The translations under genes were made by a program, and so were the position numbers. A stretch of 11,858 bases of DNA from Phoronis ovalis (taxonomy: Eukaryota > Phoronida > Phoronidae): NCBI GenBank assembly GCA_028565635.1, contig JAOXYB010030289.1:16285-28142 (forward strand), in the 5' to 3' direction. Every line of letters starts with the position of its first letter. Position 1 is the stretch's first letter. The notes below the pieces were generated by a model that was given only the letters and a program-made list of their open reading frames with translations, did no database searches and was not told where the DNA came from. Of this stretch, positions 1 to 8,172 are shown in pieces.

Positions 1-127
1 ATCATTGCAGATACAGTGGTACTATTAATATCATTGCAGATACAGTGGTACTATTAATATCATTGCAGATACAGTGGTACTATTAATATCATTGCAGATA
101 CAGTGGGACTATTAATATCATTGCAGA
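1..127. repeat. 29-bp minisatellite
   Basis: Four full and one partial copy of a 29-bp unit begin at 1, 30, 59, 88 and 117, each starting ATCATTGCAGATACAGTGG. Copies 1-3 are identical; copy 4 has T to G after GTGG; copy 5 is cut off after about 11 bases. The array is at the window edge, so it may be longer. It lies in a THOC1 intron. Confidence 0.95.
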
Positions 128-1328
128 AAAATAGTTAACATCTAATTTCTCTCTTACTCTTCTATGTGTTAGAAAATGTTTGCGTGAGTTTTGACGAAAA
201 CTTATTTTACATTGCAATGAGTGTTAGGCATAGCACTTACCATTTGACATTCTAAGTAAATAATTTTTCCCTGCGTTGTAAAATGTTTCCTAAAAAACAA
301 ATAGAACATAATCCAAAGTAACTGCATACAATGCCCATCACATGTTCAGTTTTTACACGGTAGCTGGTACATACATTAACAATCCGTGTAAACAAATGTG
401 ACTTTAGTGTAAAAACAGTCATGTATTTATTACTAAAAGTAAAATTCTTTTCAGCCACATTTCTTACGAAAAATATATCACCCTACATTAGAATATCAAT
501 CTGAAATTTTTCTTTAGCTTTCGGTGCCACTTTGATACTGTCATCAGTTGGCATAGAAACCAGAGTCATAAATATATTTATTACATTAGCATGAAGCGAA
601 ACCAGTTTAGGCACGAAGTAAACTAAATAAGCAGTTAACAGTTGTTAAGTAATAATTACAAGGCATGTAGGCATGAAGGTAAGTATAATAGAGTTAGTCA
701 TTCAAGGTCTTCGCTGTCCAAGCGCGCGGACGTTTTTTCAGTAAATTTAATTTATGTATTCATGGTTTTTTAAATGTCTACAGTAAATTATTTGAATGAT
801 TAGTATCCGGGGATTATTACTATCATCTTCATAGCAGGTATTATTTATTACAATTTATAGCATTATGTATTTGCATTCTTGTTAAATTAACACGTGTCAT
901 ATAAATATGTAGAATTACTTTGGAATTGGTACTTAATTGTGGCGTGAAGAAAAGGTATGTCTGGATGTGTTAGTGTAAGAGATTGTGACTGTAATAGTCG
1001 AATCTATGTTCGGCGATGTACATGCAAGACTTATACAATAAATAAAAGATTTATTTGTATGTATACATGGTGTTGCAAATAGTGATTTATATAATAATTT
1101 TCAGGCATTTGAACGAAGTGAATTAGAATATAAAGGCACTTTTAAAAATGAAACTGAAGCATGCCCTGTAATTGATTTATTTTATATTATTCAGCTATTT
1201 TCATTATCATCACACTTCTAACACAATTTCCCCATTTACTACAAATGCTAGTATTCAAAACTGCATAGCTGCATCATTATTAACCATGAAGTTATAATGT
1301 TCAACATAATAACTTAGTTTTTACTTAC
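128..1328. other. THOC1 intron 5 sequence, nothing recognised
   Basis: This is AT-rich sequence downstream of THOC1 exon 5. The 68-residue minus-strand frame at 252-458 and a 28-codon minus-strand frame at 483-569 have no recognisable domain. No counterpart of the next THOC1 exon could be found, so the intron probably extends past the left edge. Confidence 0.6.
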
Positions 1329-1447
1329 AGATTTCCATGTGGGAACTCTTTCTTCTACAAACGTGAACACCTCATCACATTTATCTAGAGTAGTCGTGTC
1401 AAATACATCAGACAGCATCATAAAAGGGGTTTGATGTGAACACAAAT
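1329..1447 (-). CDS. THOC1: THOC1 exon 5
   Basis: The exon is 119 nt, starting in phase 1 after TTTTCTTAG and ending in phase 0 at GTAAGT. It encodes a segment beginning LCSHQTPFMMLSDVFD and ending DEVFTFVEERVPTWKS, the best-conserved THOC1 block in the window. The open frame continues past both splice sites, so frame length alone would overstate the exon. The next exon, expected to resemble human NTFYSAGKNYLLRM, was not found in 1-1328. Confidence 0.92.
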
Positions 1448-4400
1448 CTAAGAAAATACAAACATTGATTCTTGGTATGAGTGACTGAATATAGAACAAG
1501 AGGTCTGCGGGTGAAGACAGATGCCCATCATATGATGTAGTTAGTTTCTTTAGTTGTAAAGCCATCTATGTCAACAGGCCTAATACACCTACCAACCTAT
1601 GGCCTTATATTCATGACTCCACCTTCGAATCGTCCAGTCATCACTTAGTCTATACAAAAATCGGCACTATGTAACGTGCATTCTCGGGAACAAACATGGC
1701 CGCTAGCCAGCCATGTTGGAAGTAATTGGGGTCAAAATTATGTCTGACCTGTACTTTGATCTGTACTTACCCTGTACCGAATATGAAGATGATCCGACAA
1801 AAACCAAAGCTGTTATTGCGAGCCAGCATCTCGAGAACAAATATGGCCACCAGTCAGCCATCTTGGAAGTTATCCAGGTCAAAATTACAGCCGATCTGCA
1901 CTTTGACCACTATTTAGCTTGTACCAAATATAAAGCTGATATGATAAAAACTGAAGCAACCATTGCGAGATAAAGAAATGTTATGCTCAGCGAAAAATGT
2001 TGAAGGTCACTTTTCAAGGTCACTTTGAAATGTCACCTGGCCTAATAAGCCCGTTAACCTATAGCCTTCAAATACTCGAGTCATAGCTTCGTCTTTCCCG
2101 GAACGGGCGCAACGTAACGTGCACTATCGGGAAAAAACATGGCCACCAGTCAACCATCTTGAAAGTGATCCATATGGAAATTACAGACGATCTGCATTTT
2201 GACCTGTATTTACCCTGTACCAATCATAAAGTTAATTGGATAAAAACTGAAGCAGTTATTGCGCGACAAAAGAAAGTATTACGCACAAAAAATGTCGAAG
2301 ATTCATATCGGCATTTGACCTACTTCTCAAGGTCATTTTGAAATGCGGCCTGGCCTAATACGCCCACCAACCTATGGCCTACGAGAATCCACCTTTGAAT
2401 CGTCCAGTCATCGCTTCGTCTTTCCCAAAATGGACGCAATGTAACATGCACTCTCGGGTACAAACATGGCCACCAGTCGGCCATGTTGGAAGTAGTCGGG
2501 TCAAACTTATATCCTACGTGTACTTTTAGCAGTATTTACCTTGTACCAAATATGAAGATGATCCGACAAAAACGAAAGCTATTATTGCGAGCTAACATCT
2601 TGATAACAAGCATGGCCGCCAGTCTGCCATCTTGAATGTGATCCATGTCAAAATTACAGACAATCGGCATTTTGACTTGTATTTATCCTGTACCACATAT
2701 AAAGCTGACCGGATAAAAACTGAAGCAGTTATTGCGTGACAAAGAAAGTGTTACGCGCAACAAAAATTGTCAAAGATTCGTATCGAGATTTTACCTACTT
2801 CTCAAGGTCATTTTGAAATGTCACCTGGCCTAATACGCCCACCAACCCATGACCTTCGTGAATGTCTTCGTCTTTCCCGAAATGGGCGCAACGTGAGATG
2901 TAGTCTCCGGTACAAACATGGCTGCCAATCGGCCATGTTGGAAGTAATCGAGGTCAAAATTATATCCGACCTGTGCTTTGACCTGTACTTACCTTGTACC
3001 AAATACGAAGATGATCTTACGAAAGCTGACGCCATTATAGCGAGGCAAGGAAAGGTTACGCCGGGTAGTATTATTATAAGGTCTATATGCAATAAAAGAT
3101 GCTGTTATCAAAGTCAATATAATTACTGTGTACTGAGATGCCTTACACAAAATGTACTTTAAACATGATAATATCTGTTGTACTGATCAAATTGTTTAGG
3201 ACATACATCTTGATAAGTCAAAATTCATATTAATTTGTTACAATGACTGGTTTTGGCTCCCAGTGTTTTATGAGAGATTTTAATCCTGGTATATGCTGAA
3301 AGTGCAGAATAGGTGCACTTAAGGTGTCACTTTTTAAAAATCTTTACGAATCTTACCAGGCAACTGTGAGACGGCTAGCATAGCAATGTTAACTAATGAT
3401 GTGTATACATGTGTGGGACTGTCCTTAACCTGCAAGTATAAGGGAAAACAAATTGATCCTATATGCTTTACACAATTCCTTTACCAGTATTTTACACTCA
3501 CTGAAAGAAAAATTGATATTAAATATAACTGCAGTGAGTAGTCATGGTAACTGCGAACACTATCATTGTATGCCACTTTAACAGTTGGCATACCATCACA
3601 CTAAGCTGTCTACTTTTTCAGTAAAGAAAGATTTGTCATTTGTTGGTATGATCTCTGTCTGTTTCCTCTCACAGATCTGATATTTTATAAAGTTTATATG
3701 TGTGTCTTTGGGTAGCCATTTCTTACAATTACCTATACACCTAGCAGGTTATAGAAGATCGATTTTGGAAATGATCATACCCTATTTATAACAAAACATG
3801 CAGGGAATCCAACCTTAAAGTTATAGTTTGATATAACAGATGACACTGCAATATCAAAATTACAGGATCAAAGGGTTCAGATTTTCAGATTTGCATCATT
3901 GTCATAGCATTCTCATGAAACATAAAATACATGAATGTGTAGATACTTTAGATAAACAATCATTCCAGCCAGAGGCTGTATAGCGACTGATTAAAAGAAA
4001 TTAAATCTTCAAAGCCTATAGTTTCTGGCCCATAGCTTTGTAATTATTCATCCCATTGGAAGTTGGTGTGTGAAGAAAAAAGGTACTGTGAGAAACCAAG
4101 CAGCAATGCCAGAAAAAGTCCTCAGAAAGAAAATTGTGGCATTGACTTATATTTGAACTGGGAATTCAACACTTTGACTTAGTCACTAAGTTGACATACC
4201 TCTTAACTTAAGTATAGTTTTCAAACATAAAGCACTTACAAACTGATCCTTTAAAACATCTCGAAAAGCTTGATCAAGAGCAGCTTTTTTATCCGCATCA
4301 CTAAAAAATAAAAAAATTATACTTTGTCAATAATAGCAACATGTAACTAGGTAAAAAATCTTCATGCTTACATCAATAAAGTCACATTTTCTGATAAACC

Positions 4401-6749
4401 TAGACTACCTTTTAAAATATCTTGCAACTATCAAATCTTTTAACACAGTGGAGTGTGTAGAGTAACTTTAAAATGTGTTATGAAATGCATGTCTTAACAC
4501 ATATTTCAACAAATCACTTGTTTGGGGGCATCTTCACAAATGGTGGTACAAGCCTGATGGAGTTCACTGAAAAACAAGAGTCTTCTTTATACATACCTCG
4601 AGTTTGGAAAGTCTGTTAATTCTGGTTGAAGCTGGGTAACCTCATTGCCATCTAGAAGGTTGCATATTCTTTTCTGCAAAACAAAAATTTTTTTTAATAC
4701 AATGCAGTAAATTTGATTTTCTACACACACTGATTTTAAAAAATTAAACATGCTTGCATAATTCTTATCATTTTATTTTCTCCTATTAATTTGACTTTAG
4801 TTCCAAAACAGTCAAGTGTTGATTTATGGTTTATGACATACTTAAGGCTTCTTAATACAGACTGAGCTATTCATATATTTCAACTATGTTTTTGTAACTA
4901 AAATGAAGAGATAGAAATACAAAACCATACATTTTTAAAATGTTAATATTCTAAATTTTACAAAACCTGGGGGTTAGGGCCTACCTGCCTGTAGTTTGAA
5001 TTTGGTCATATGACCTGATAAAAACATTTCTGGAGAATAAATGTATTTTTCAAATTTTTAATTTTTAGAAAAATTTGGGCCTATTTGCCACTTGAATATA
5101 GTGCGATTCATGTGGCGCTTTTGTTCTAATGTGATTTTCTCAAAATCAATATAGGCAAGATATGATTGCATGAAAAATTAATTGGTAATGTATGAAAGGG
5201 TGTACGCACAAATTATGAAGAGACAATAGTTCAGGGAATGTTGCTCTATTTGGAATGTGCATGAACGTTACAATGTTTTCCTATTAGCTTGGATGGGGAG
5301 TCTAATGCTGTACTTAGGCCGCCTCCTCTCATTATCTAGTCCTGGTTCATGACATTCTGCACCAGCTCTTAATAATCTGACTTGTGAGCTGTGGGAACAG
5401 TCATGGAAACCTACATAGCCAATCACAGTGAAAGTGCCCAAACTTGGAAATCTATGCAATTCCTACCGTATCAGATTATTAAGAGCAGAACGTCATGAAC
5501 CAGGACTACGTCTAGATACTCTCTGATTATCCAACTTTAACTCCCACTACTTCTATAGCCATTTGCAACTCCTGCGCTGTTAACCAGAGGGATTGAGGTA
5601 CTTGCAAAAACACTTGGATGGTGTGTGAGGCCTAAGGTAAAACATGCTTACTGCATGATAAAAACTGAATTCAGGAGTTTCAAATGGTGATGGGAGCAGT
5701 GGAAGTTGAAGTATGATAATGAGTAGTCCTGGTTCATGACGTTCTGCACTAGACTAGCTCTTGATAATCTGAATTGTGAGCTGTGCGAACAGACATGGAA
5801 ACTTACATTGCCAATTACAGTGAAAGTATCCAAACTTCGAAATCTATGTAATTCCTACCGAATTAGTTCATACATCACTGTCCAGATACTCTGATTACCC
5901 AACTTCAACTACTCCCTTCACCATTTGAAACTCCTGAATTCAGTTTTTACCATGCAGTAAGCTTGATTTACCTTGAGTCTCACACACCAACCCAGTTTTT
6001 TGGCAAGTACCCCATCCCTCTGGGTGCCAAATCAGGAGTTGCAAATAGCCATAGAAGTAGTGGGAGTTGAAATTGGATAATCAGAGAGTATCTGGACACT
6101 GATATGTGAACTCATTCGGTAGGAATTACATAGATTTCCAAGTTTGGGCACTTTCACTGTAATTGGCTATGTAAGTTTCCATGACTGTTCGCAACAGCTC
6201 AAAATTCAGATTATCAAGAGCTAGTGCAAAACGTCTGACATGAACCAGGACTAATCTGGACGGTGATATATGAACTCATTTGGTAGGAATTACATAGATT
6301 TCCAAGTTTGAGCACTTTCTGACACCGTAATCGGCTATGTAACATTCCAGGACTTTGCACAGCTCACAAGTCAGTTTATAAAGAGCTAGTGCAGAACTAG
6401 TCCTAGCTTTATGACCCTACTATGGCTTGCCTATGGCAGCGTAGGGTCATCCTACGGCTCCGCTATAGACATAGTAGGGTCATAAAGCTAGGACTAAACG
6501 CACAATACTCAATAGCCTGAATACTATTAAAGCCAATACAATGCCAATAGGCAATAGGACAGTTGCAATTCTAAACATAAGCAAGACAGCAAACGTTGGT
6601 AAATATACATATACATAGCATATCCGAAATGCTCATGCAAGAATCTATAAAAAATAAAAATAATTATCTGTTTTACATGAAGAAACATCGTTAAAACTTA
6701 CTGCAAACAGGGCTCTCTGACCGGCAAAATCGGACACGGTAGCCGCCAT
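1329..6749 (-). CDS. THOC1: THOC1, THO complex subunit 1 (5' part, five exons)
   Basis: This is the start of a spliced gene for THO complex subunit 1. In known biology it is a nuclear protein of the THO/TREX complex that couples transcription to mRNA packaging and export and limits R-loops. Five exons joined in phase (6749-6702, 4673-4597, 4300-4240, 3429-3357, 1447-1329) encode about 126 residues. Diagnostic stretches are KKAALDQAFRDVLKDQF (human has KKCTLDQAFRGILEEE), TPFMMLSDVFD (human TPFVLLGDVLD) and FTFVEERVPTWKS (human FTFVEKNVATWKS). All donors are GTAAG or GTATG and all acceptors are AG after pyrimidine-rich DNA. The human protein is about 657 residues, so about one fifth is here; the C-terminal death domain lies beyond the left edge. 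Introns 1 and 4 carry the repeat clusters. The human comparison is from memory, but phase agreement at four junctions makes the call strong. Confidence 0.9.
1568..3065. repeat. Higher-order tandem array, about 470-bp units
   Basis: Each unit begins with GGCCTAATA (1577, 2039, 2352, 2827) and a flank of about 110 bases containing CTTCGTCTTTCCC. One or two related subrepeats of about 145 bases follow, each opening ATGGCC...CAGTC...GCCAT. Six subrepeats open near 1694, 1842, 2138, 2465, 2610 and 2917. Units 1 and 3 have two subrepeats (462 and 475 bp); unit 2 has one (313 bp). Unit 4 has one, with a type 1 body and a type 2-like tail, and then stops. The copies are diverged by substitutions and small gaps, so the array is not recent. 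It fills most of THOC1 intron 4. Whether it is satellite, a non-autonomous transposon or part of one is not settled. Confidence 0.9.
3357..3429 (-). CDS. THOC1: THOC1 exon 4
   Basis: The exon is 73 nt, starting in phase 0 after CTTGCAG and ending in phase 1 at GTAAGA. It encodes VKDSPTHVYTSLVNIAMLAV followed by SQLP and the first base of an aspartate codon. It was found by looking for the missing phase 0 to phase 1 exon predicted from exons 3 and 5. Its length and hydrophobic pattern match the human INHSSCENVLAIISLAIGGV segment. Confidence 0.85.
3430..4239. other. THOC1 intron 3, nothing recognised
   Basis: This 810-bp AT-rich intron has no long frame, no repeat shared with the rest of the window and no RNA-like fold noticed by eye. 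Confidence 0.6.
4240..4300 (-). CDS. THOC1: THOC1 exon 3
   Basis: The exon is 61 nt, starting in phase 2 after a T-rich tract ending TTTAG and ending in phase 0 at GTAAGT. It encodes DADKKAALDQAFRDVLKDQF. The LDQAFR core is the clearest THOC1 signature in the N-terminal region. Confidence 0.9.
4597..4673 (-). CDS. THOC1: THOC1 exon 2
   Basis: The exon is 77 nt, starting in phase 0 after TTTTGTTTTGCAG and ending in phase 2 at GTATGT. It encodes KRICNLLDGNEVTQLQPELT followed by DFPNS. It aligns loosely with the human stretch around the NNKNIKPLLSTF segment. The two leftover bases AG join the T of exon 3 to make a serine. Confidence 0.85.
4674..5336. other. THOC1 intron 1, unique part
   Basis: This AT-rich intron sequence lies before the inverted-repeat cluster. 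GGGCCTACCTGCC (near 4977) and GGGCCTATTTGCC (near 5079) are loosely similar but do not make a clear repeat. No gene is seen. Confidence 0.5.
5339..5506. mobile_element. Short TA-flanked inverted-repeat element (copy E1)
   Basis: The element is 168 bp, starts GTCCTGGTTCATGAC and ends with its near reverse complement, GTCATGAACCAGGAC. The terminal inverted repeats extend about 37-42 bases (5339-5380 against 5471-5506) to a shared TCTTAATAATCTGA. TA flanks both ends (5337-5338, 5507-5508), as expected for Tc1/mariner-type insertion. It has no coding capacity. The middle matches the long terminal arm of the element at 5726-6251, so E1 looks like an internally deleted relative. Confidence 0.75.
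5509..5723. repeat. Inverted copy of the internal part of element E2
   Basis: The reverse complement of this stretch matches 5880-6092 closely, including CCATTTGAAACTCCTGAATT, the CATGCAGTAAGC block and the TAGAAGTAGTGGGAGTT block. Its own two ends are also diverged inverted repeats of about 50 bases. It lies between two TA-flanked elements and is probably the remains of another copy. Confidence 0.75.
5726..6251. mobile_element. 526-bp foldback element, TA-flanked (copy E2)
   Basis: The element starts GTCCTGGTTCATGACGTTCT and ends CATGAACCAGGAC, with TA on both sides (5724-5725, 6252-6253). The two terminal arms, about 155-160 bases (5726-5880 and 6092-6251), are inverted copies. The inner part continues the inversion (5889-5943 against 6022-6087), so the element is palindromic over most of its length with a loop of about 75 bases. 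It encodes nothing. It fits a non-autonomous foldback or MITE element moved by a transposase not in this window. Confidence 0.8.
6254..6397. repeat. Truncated terminal arm of the same element family
   Basis: This is a further inverted copy of the arm seen at 6092-6251, sharing GATATATGAACTCATTTGGT, ACATAGATTTCCAAGTTTG and AGCTAGTGCAGAAC. It stops at GCAGAAC, exactly where the hairpin element at 6400 begins. The last 15 or so bases expected (ending CCAGGAC) are missing. Confidence 0.75.
6400..6494. mobile_element. 95-bp perfect-stem hairpin element (copy E3)
   Basis: Positions 6398-6424 and 6470-6496 form a perfect 27-bp inverted repeat (outer end TAGTCCTAGCTTTATGACCC) around a 45-base loop. 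Inside the loop, CGTAGG (6440-6445) and CCTACG (6451-6456) form a second small hairpin. GTAGGGTCAT occurs twice (6441-6450, 6474-6483), so two alternative foldings compete for the left arm. The element is flanked by TA and has GTCCT/AGGAC ends like its neighbours. It is probably a very small foldback MITE; a hairpin RNA is a less likely alternative. Confidence 0.75.
6702..6749 (-). CDS. THOC1: THOC1 exon 1 (coding part, start codon)
   Basis: This exon encodes 16 residues, MAATVSDFAGQRALFA, and ends in phase 0 at a strong GTAAGT donor. The start codon is in a good context (CAAAATGGCGG) and has no longer upstream frame. The N-terminus is not conserved with human at this point, as expected for this family; the call rests on its join to exon 2 and on its position at the CpG-richer patch. 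The 5' untranslated end was not determined. Confidence 0.8.
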
Positions 6750-6752
6750 TTT
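6742..6752 (-). promoter_or_regulatory. YY1-like motif over the THOC1 start codon
   Basis: The minus strand reads AAAATGGCGGC, matching the known YY1 core (AANATGGCGGC) and including the start codon itself. In animal housekeeping genes this motif commonly sits just downstream of the transcription start, which would imply a very short 5' untranslated leader. That reading is inference; the motif match is direct. Confidence 0.5.
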
Positions 6753-6755
6753 GGT

Positions 6756-6811
6756 AATGACGTAACACAACTGCACAACATTTCGTGACGTTTTACTCAT
6801 GCCATGTCAGG
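6756..6811. promoter_or_regulatory. Likely THOC1 core promoter with CRE-like half-sites
   Basis: Just upstream of the THOC1 start are TGACGTAA (6758-6765) and TGACGTTT (6786-6793), each containing the CREB/ATF half-site TGACG. The DNA from about 6720 to 6830 is richer in CpG than the surrounding introns. There is no TATA box. A plus-strand CAG followed by GTAAGG (intron start 6811) could be the donor of an untranslated first exon of SLC35B3, making this a shared two-way promoter. No matching acceptor was proved. Confidence 0.4.
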
Positions 6812-7233
6812 TAAGGGCTTGCGGGATCTCAATTTTTTGTCAATTTTTAGTAAATTTTCTGTGCATTTGTTCATGCATTTCATTGATATATATTTCAGTA
6901 TGTTGATGATGTATGTAGGAACCCATACGAAAAAAGTATTTCGCGTTTTATGAAAACATGTGTGTGAAATATTCATTGTCATATGTAAAATTCCCAGAGC
7001 CAGAGGACTCTACAGTGGGTCAGTGTGCTTGCTACGGCCTCTTTTTAGTATTGCCATCGTATCCGTGTGGTAGTCGCCTTCTTGCATTGAGGATGGACAG
7101 TTTCCTGAAAGCTAACGTTTTGATGTGCACGACCATTGTGTGAAATGATTTCTTTGGTAACCCTTTCAGAAAACTTAAACCATTTTAACCAAAGGCTGCC
7201 ATAGTAGGATGTATCCAGGACGTTTCAGTTGCA
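6812..7233. other. Intergenic sequence near the THOC1 promoter
   Basis: No gene is recognised here. A 61-codon plus-strand frame at 6958-7143 shows no known domain, no splice-site support and no conserved motif, and is treated as chance. Confidence 0.5.
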
Positions 7234-7694
7234 ACCTTGCAAGCTTAGTTCTAATAAAAGTAATAATTGGCCCAATACCAACGTATTGGTCCTAACACTT
7301 TCCTATTCAAAAACTATCGTCTTTCGAAATTAACAAAAATGATGAAAGTTCTCACACAACAATGCTCTGGAGGTCTTAGTTTGTTATTATCAAGTGAATG
7401 ATATATAAATATTTCTTGTGGCACAACATTTGTCAAATTAAACTCAATAAATACGAACCAACCGTAATGATGTATCCTGGCCATCTACTTTGATTTTCAC
7501 TGTTTTTTTAACCATGTGACTTGATTACATGTGTAGATTTCTACTACAAATTAAGACCATCGTAGTATTGCTGTATCAACAATTTGCCATACGGGTGAAT
7601 TTTCATTAAATTCGAAAGACTATAGATTTTGAATAGGAAAGTGTTAGGACCAATACGCCAGATATTGGGCCTATTATTAGGACTATTGCAAGGT
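7234..7694. repeat. Large inverted repeat between the two genes
   Basis: The left arm from 7234 and the right arm ending at 7694 are inverted copies sharing CCTTGCAA, a GGCCCAATA block, CGTATTGG, TCCTAACACTTTCCTATTCA and CTTTCGAA. The strong part is 7234-7333 against 7606-7694. Weaker similarity (AGGTCTTAGTTTGT against ATGGTCTTAATTTGT) carries the arms inward to about 7390 and 7540, leaving a spacer of about 150 bases. No protein is encoded. It is probably a non-autonomous element, unrelated in sequence to the GTCCT family. Confidence 0.8.
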
Positions 7695-8172
7695 AAACCA
7701 CGGGGATAGGGGTATGGGGCCCAAGTTCTCAAAACCGTAACCCGTGGTATAAGCACTTAATTGTTTAAACATATATCCCTTTGTGAAGGCTAAACAGCTA
7801 AAAACATACACTTTGGTGTGAGAAAAAAAATGTTTGGAATATTTTTGGAAAAGTACCCCAGTGTATAAAGCAGATTCGATTTCTGCCAACTCGTAAGCAC
7901 TATTTAGTTATTATAAAGAAATCATACCAAATCATAACTTTCTAAATGATCTGGCCCCATCATAAGCTGTAACCATTAGGTAGCACATAGTAGTAACCAC
8001 TTTGGCTAACAGTGCCCCTACCTGGTATAAACCTCATTCACCACCGTTAGTCTTTACATTTTTATTTTCCCTTTTAATCCTTACATATAAGACATGGTCG
8101 TGGATTTTTGATGTCATTCTTTTCCCAAGAAATATTTGGAAAAGATGAACTTTTCACAGAAAGTTCCTAGAA
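7695..8172. other. Upstream region of SLC35B3
   Basis: This AT-rich stretch has no TATA box that stands out and no CpG-rich patch. A possible acceptor (CTTTTCACAG, ending 8159) precedes the tentative start at 8173 and would suit an untranslated upstream exon. Nothing else is recognised. Confidence 0.4.

Noticed and set aside
1-127. CRISPR-like array
   Set aside because: The 29-bp units are directly adjacent with no unique spacers and lie in an animal gene; it is a minisatellite.
252-458. 68-residue minus-strand open frame
   Set aside because: Lies in a THOC1 intron, has no recognised domain or splice support, and its composition follows the AT-rich background.
483-569. 28-codon minus-strand frame with coding-like codons (ends FQIDILM)
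   Set aside because: Too short to judge, does not resemble the next expected THOC1 segment, and its phase cannot be tied to exon 5.
1314-1565. Reading the whole 83-residue minus-strand frame as one protein
   Set aside because: Only 1329-1447 is exon; the sequence on either side is intron past clear splice sites, and only the exon matches THOC1.
2808-3092. 94-residue minus-strand frame
   Set aside because: Lies antisense within the tandem array and is not shared by the other units.
5268-5833. Minus-strand frames sharing FTVIG...GFHDCSHSSQ-like peptides
   Set aside because: The likeness comes from the duplicated inverted-repeat arms; the frames are short and broken in the other copies.
5337-6496. 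Transposase or retroelement gene in the repeat cluster
   Set aside because: No frame longer than about 63 residues and no catalytic motif; the elements are non-autonomous. No virus-like gene was seen anywhere in the window.
6958-7143. 61-residue plus-strand frame between the genes
   Set aside because: No known motif, no splice signals in keeping with either gene, and length expected by chance.
7544-7889. Two overlapping minus-strand frames of about 70 residues
   Set aside because: They run through one arm of the inverted repeat and have no recognisable features.
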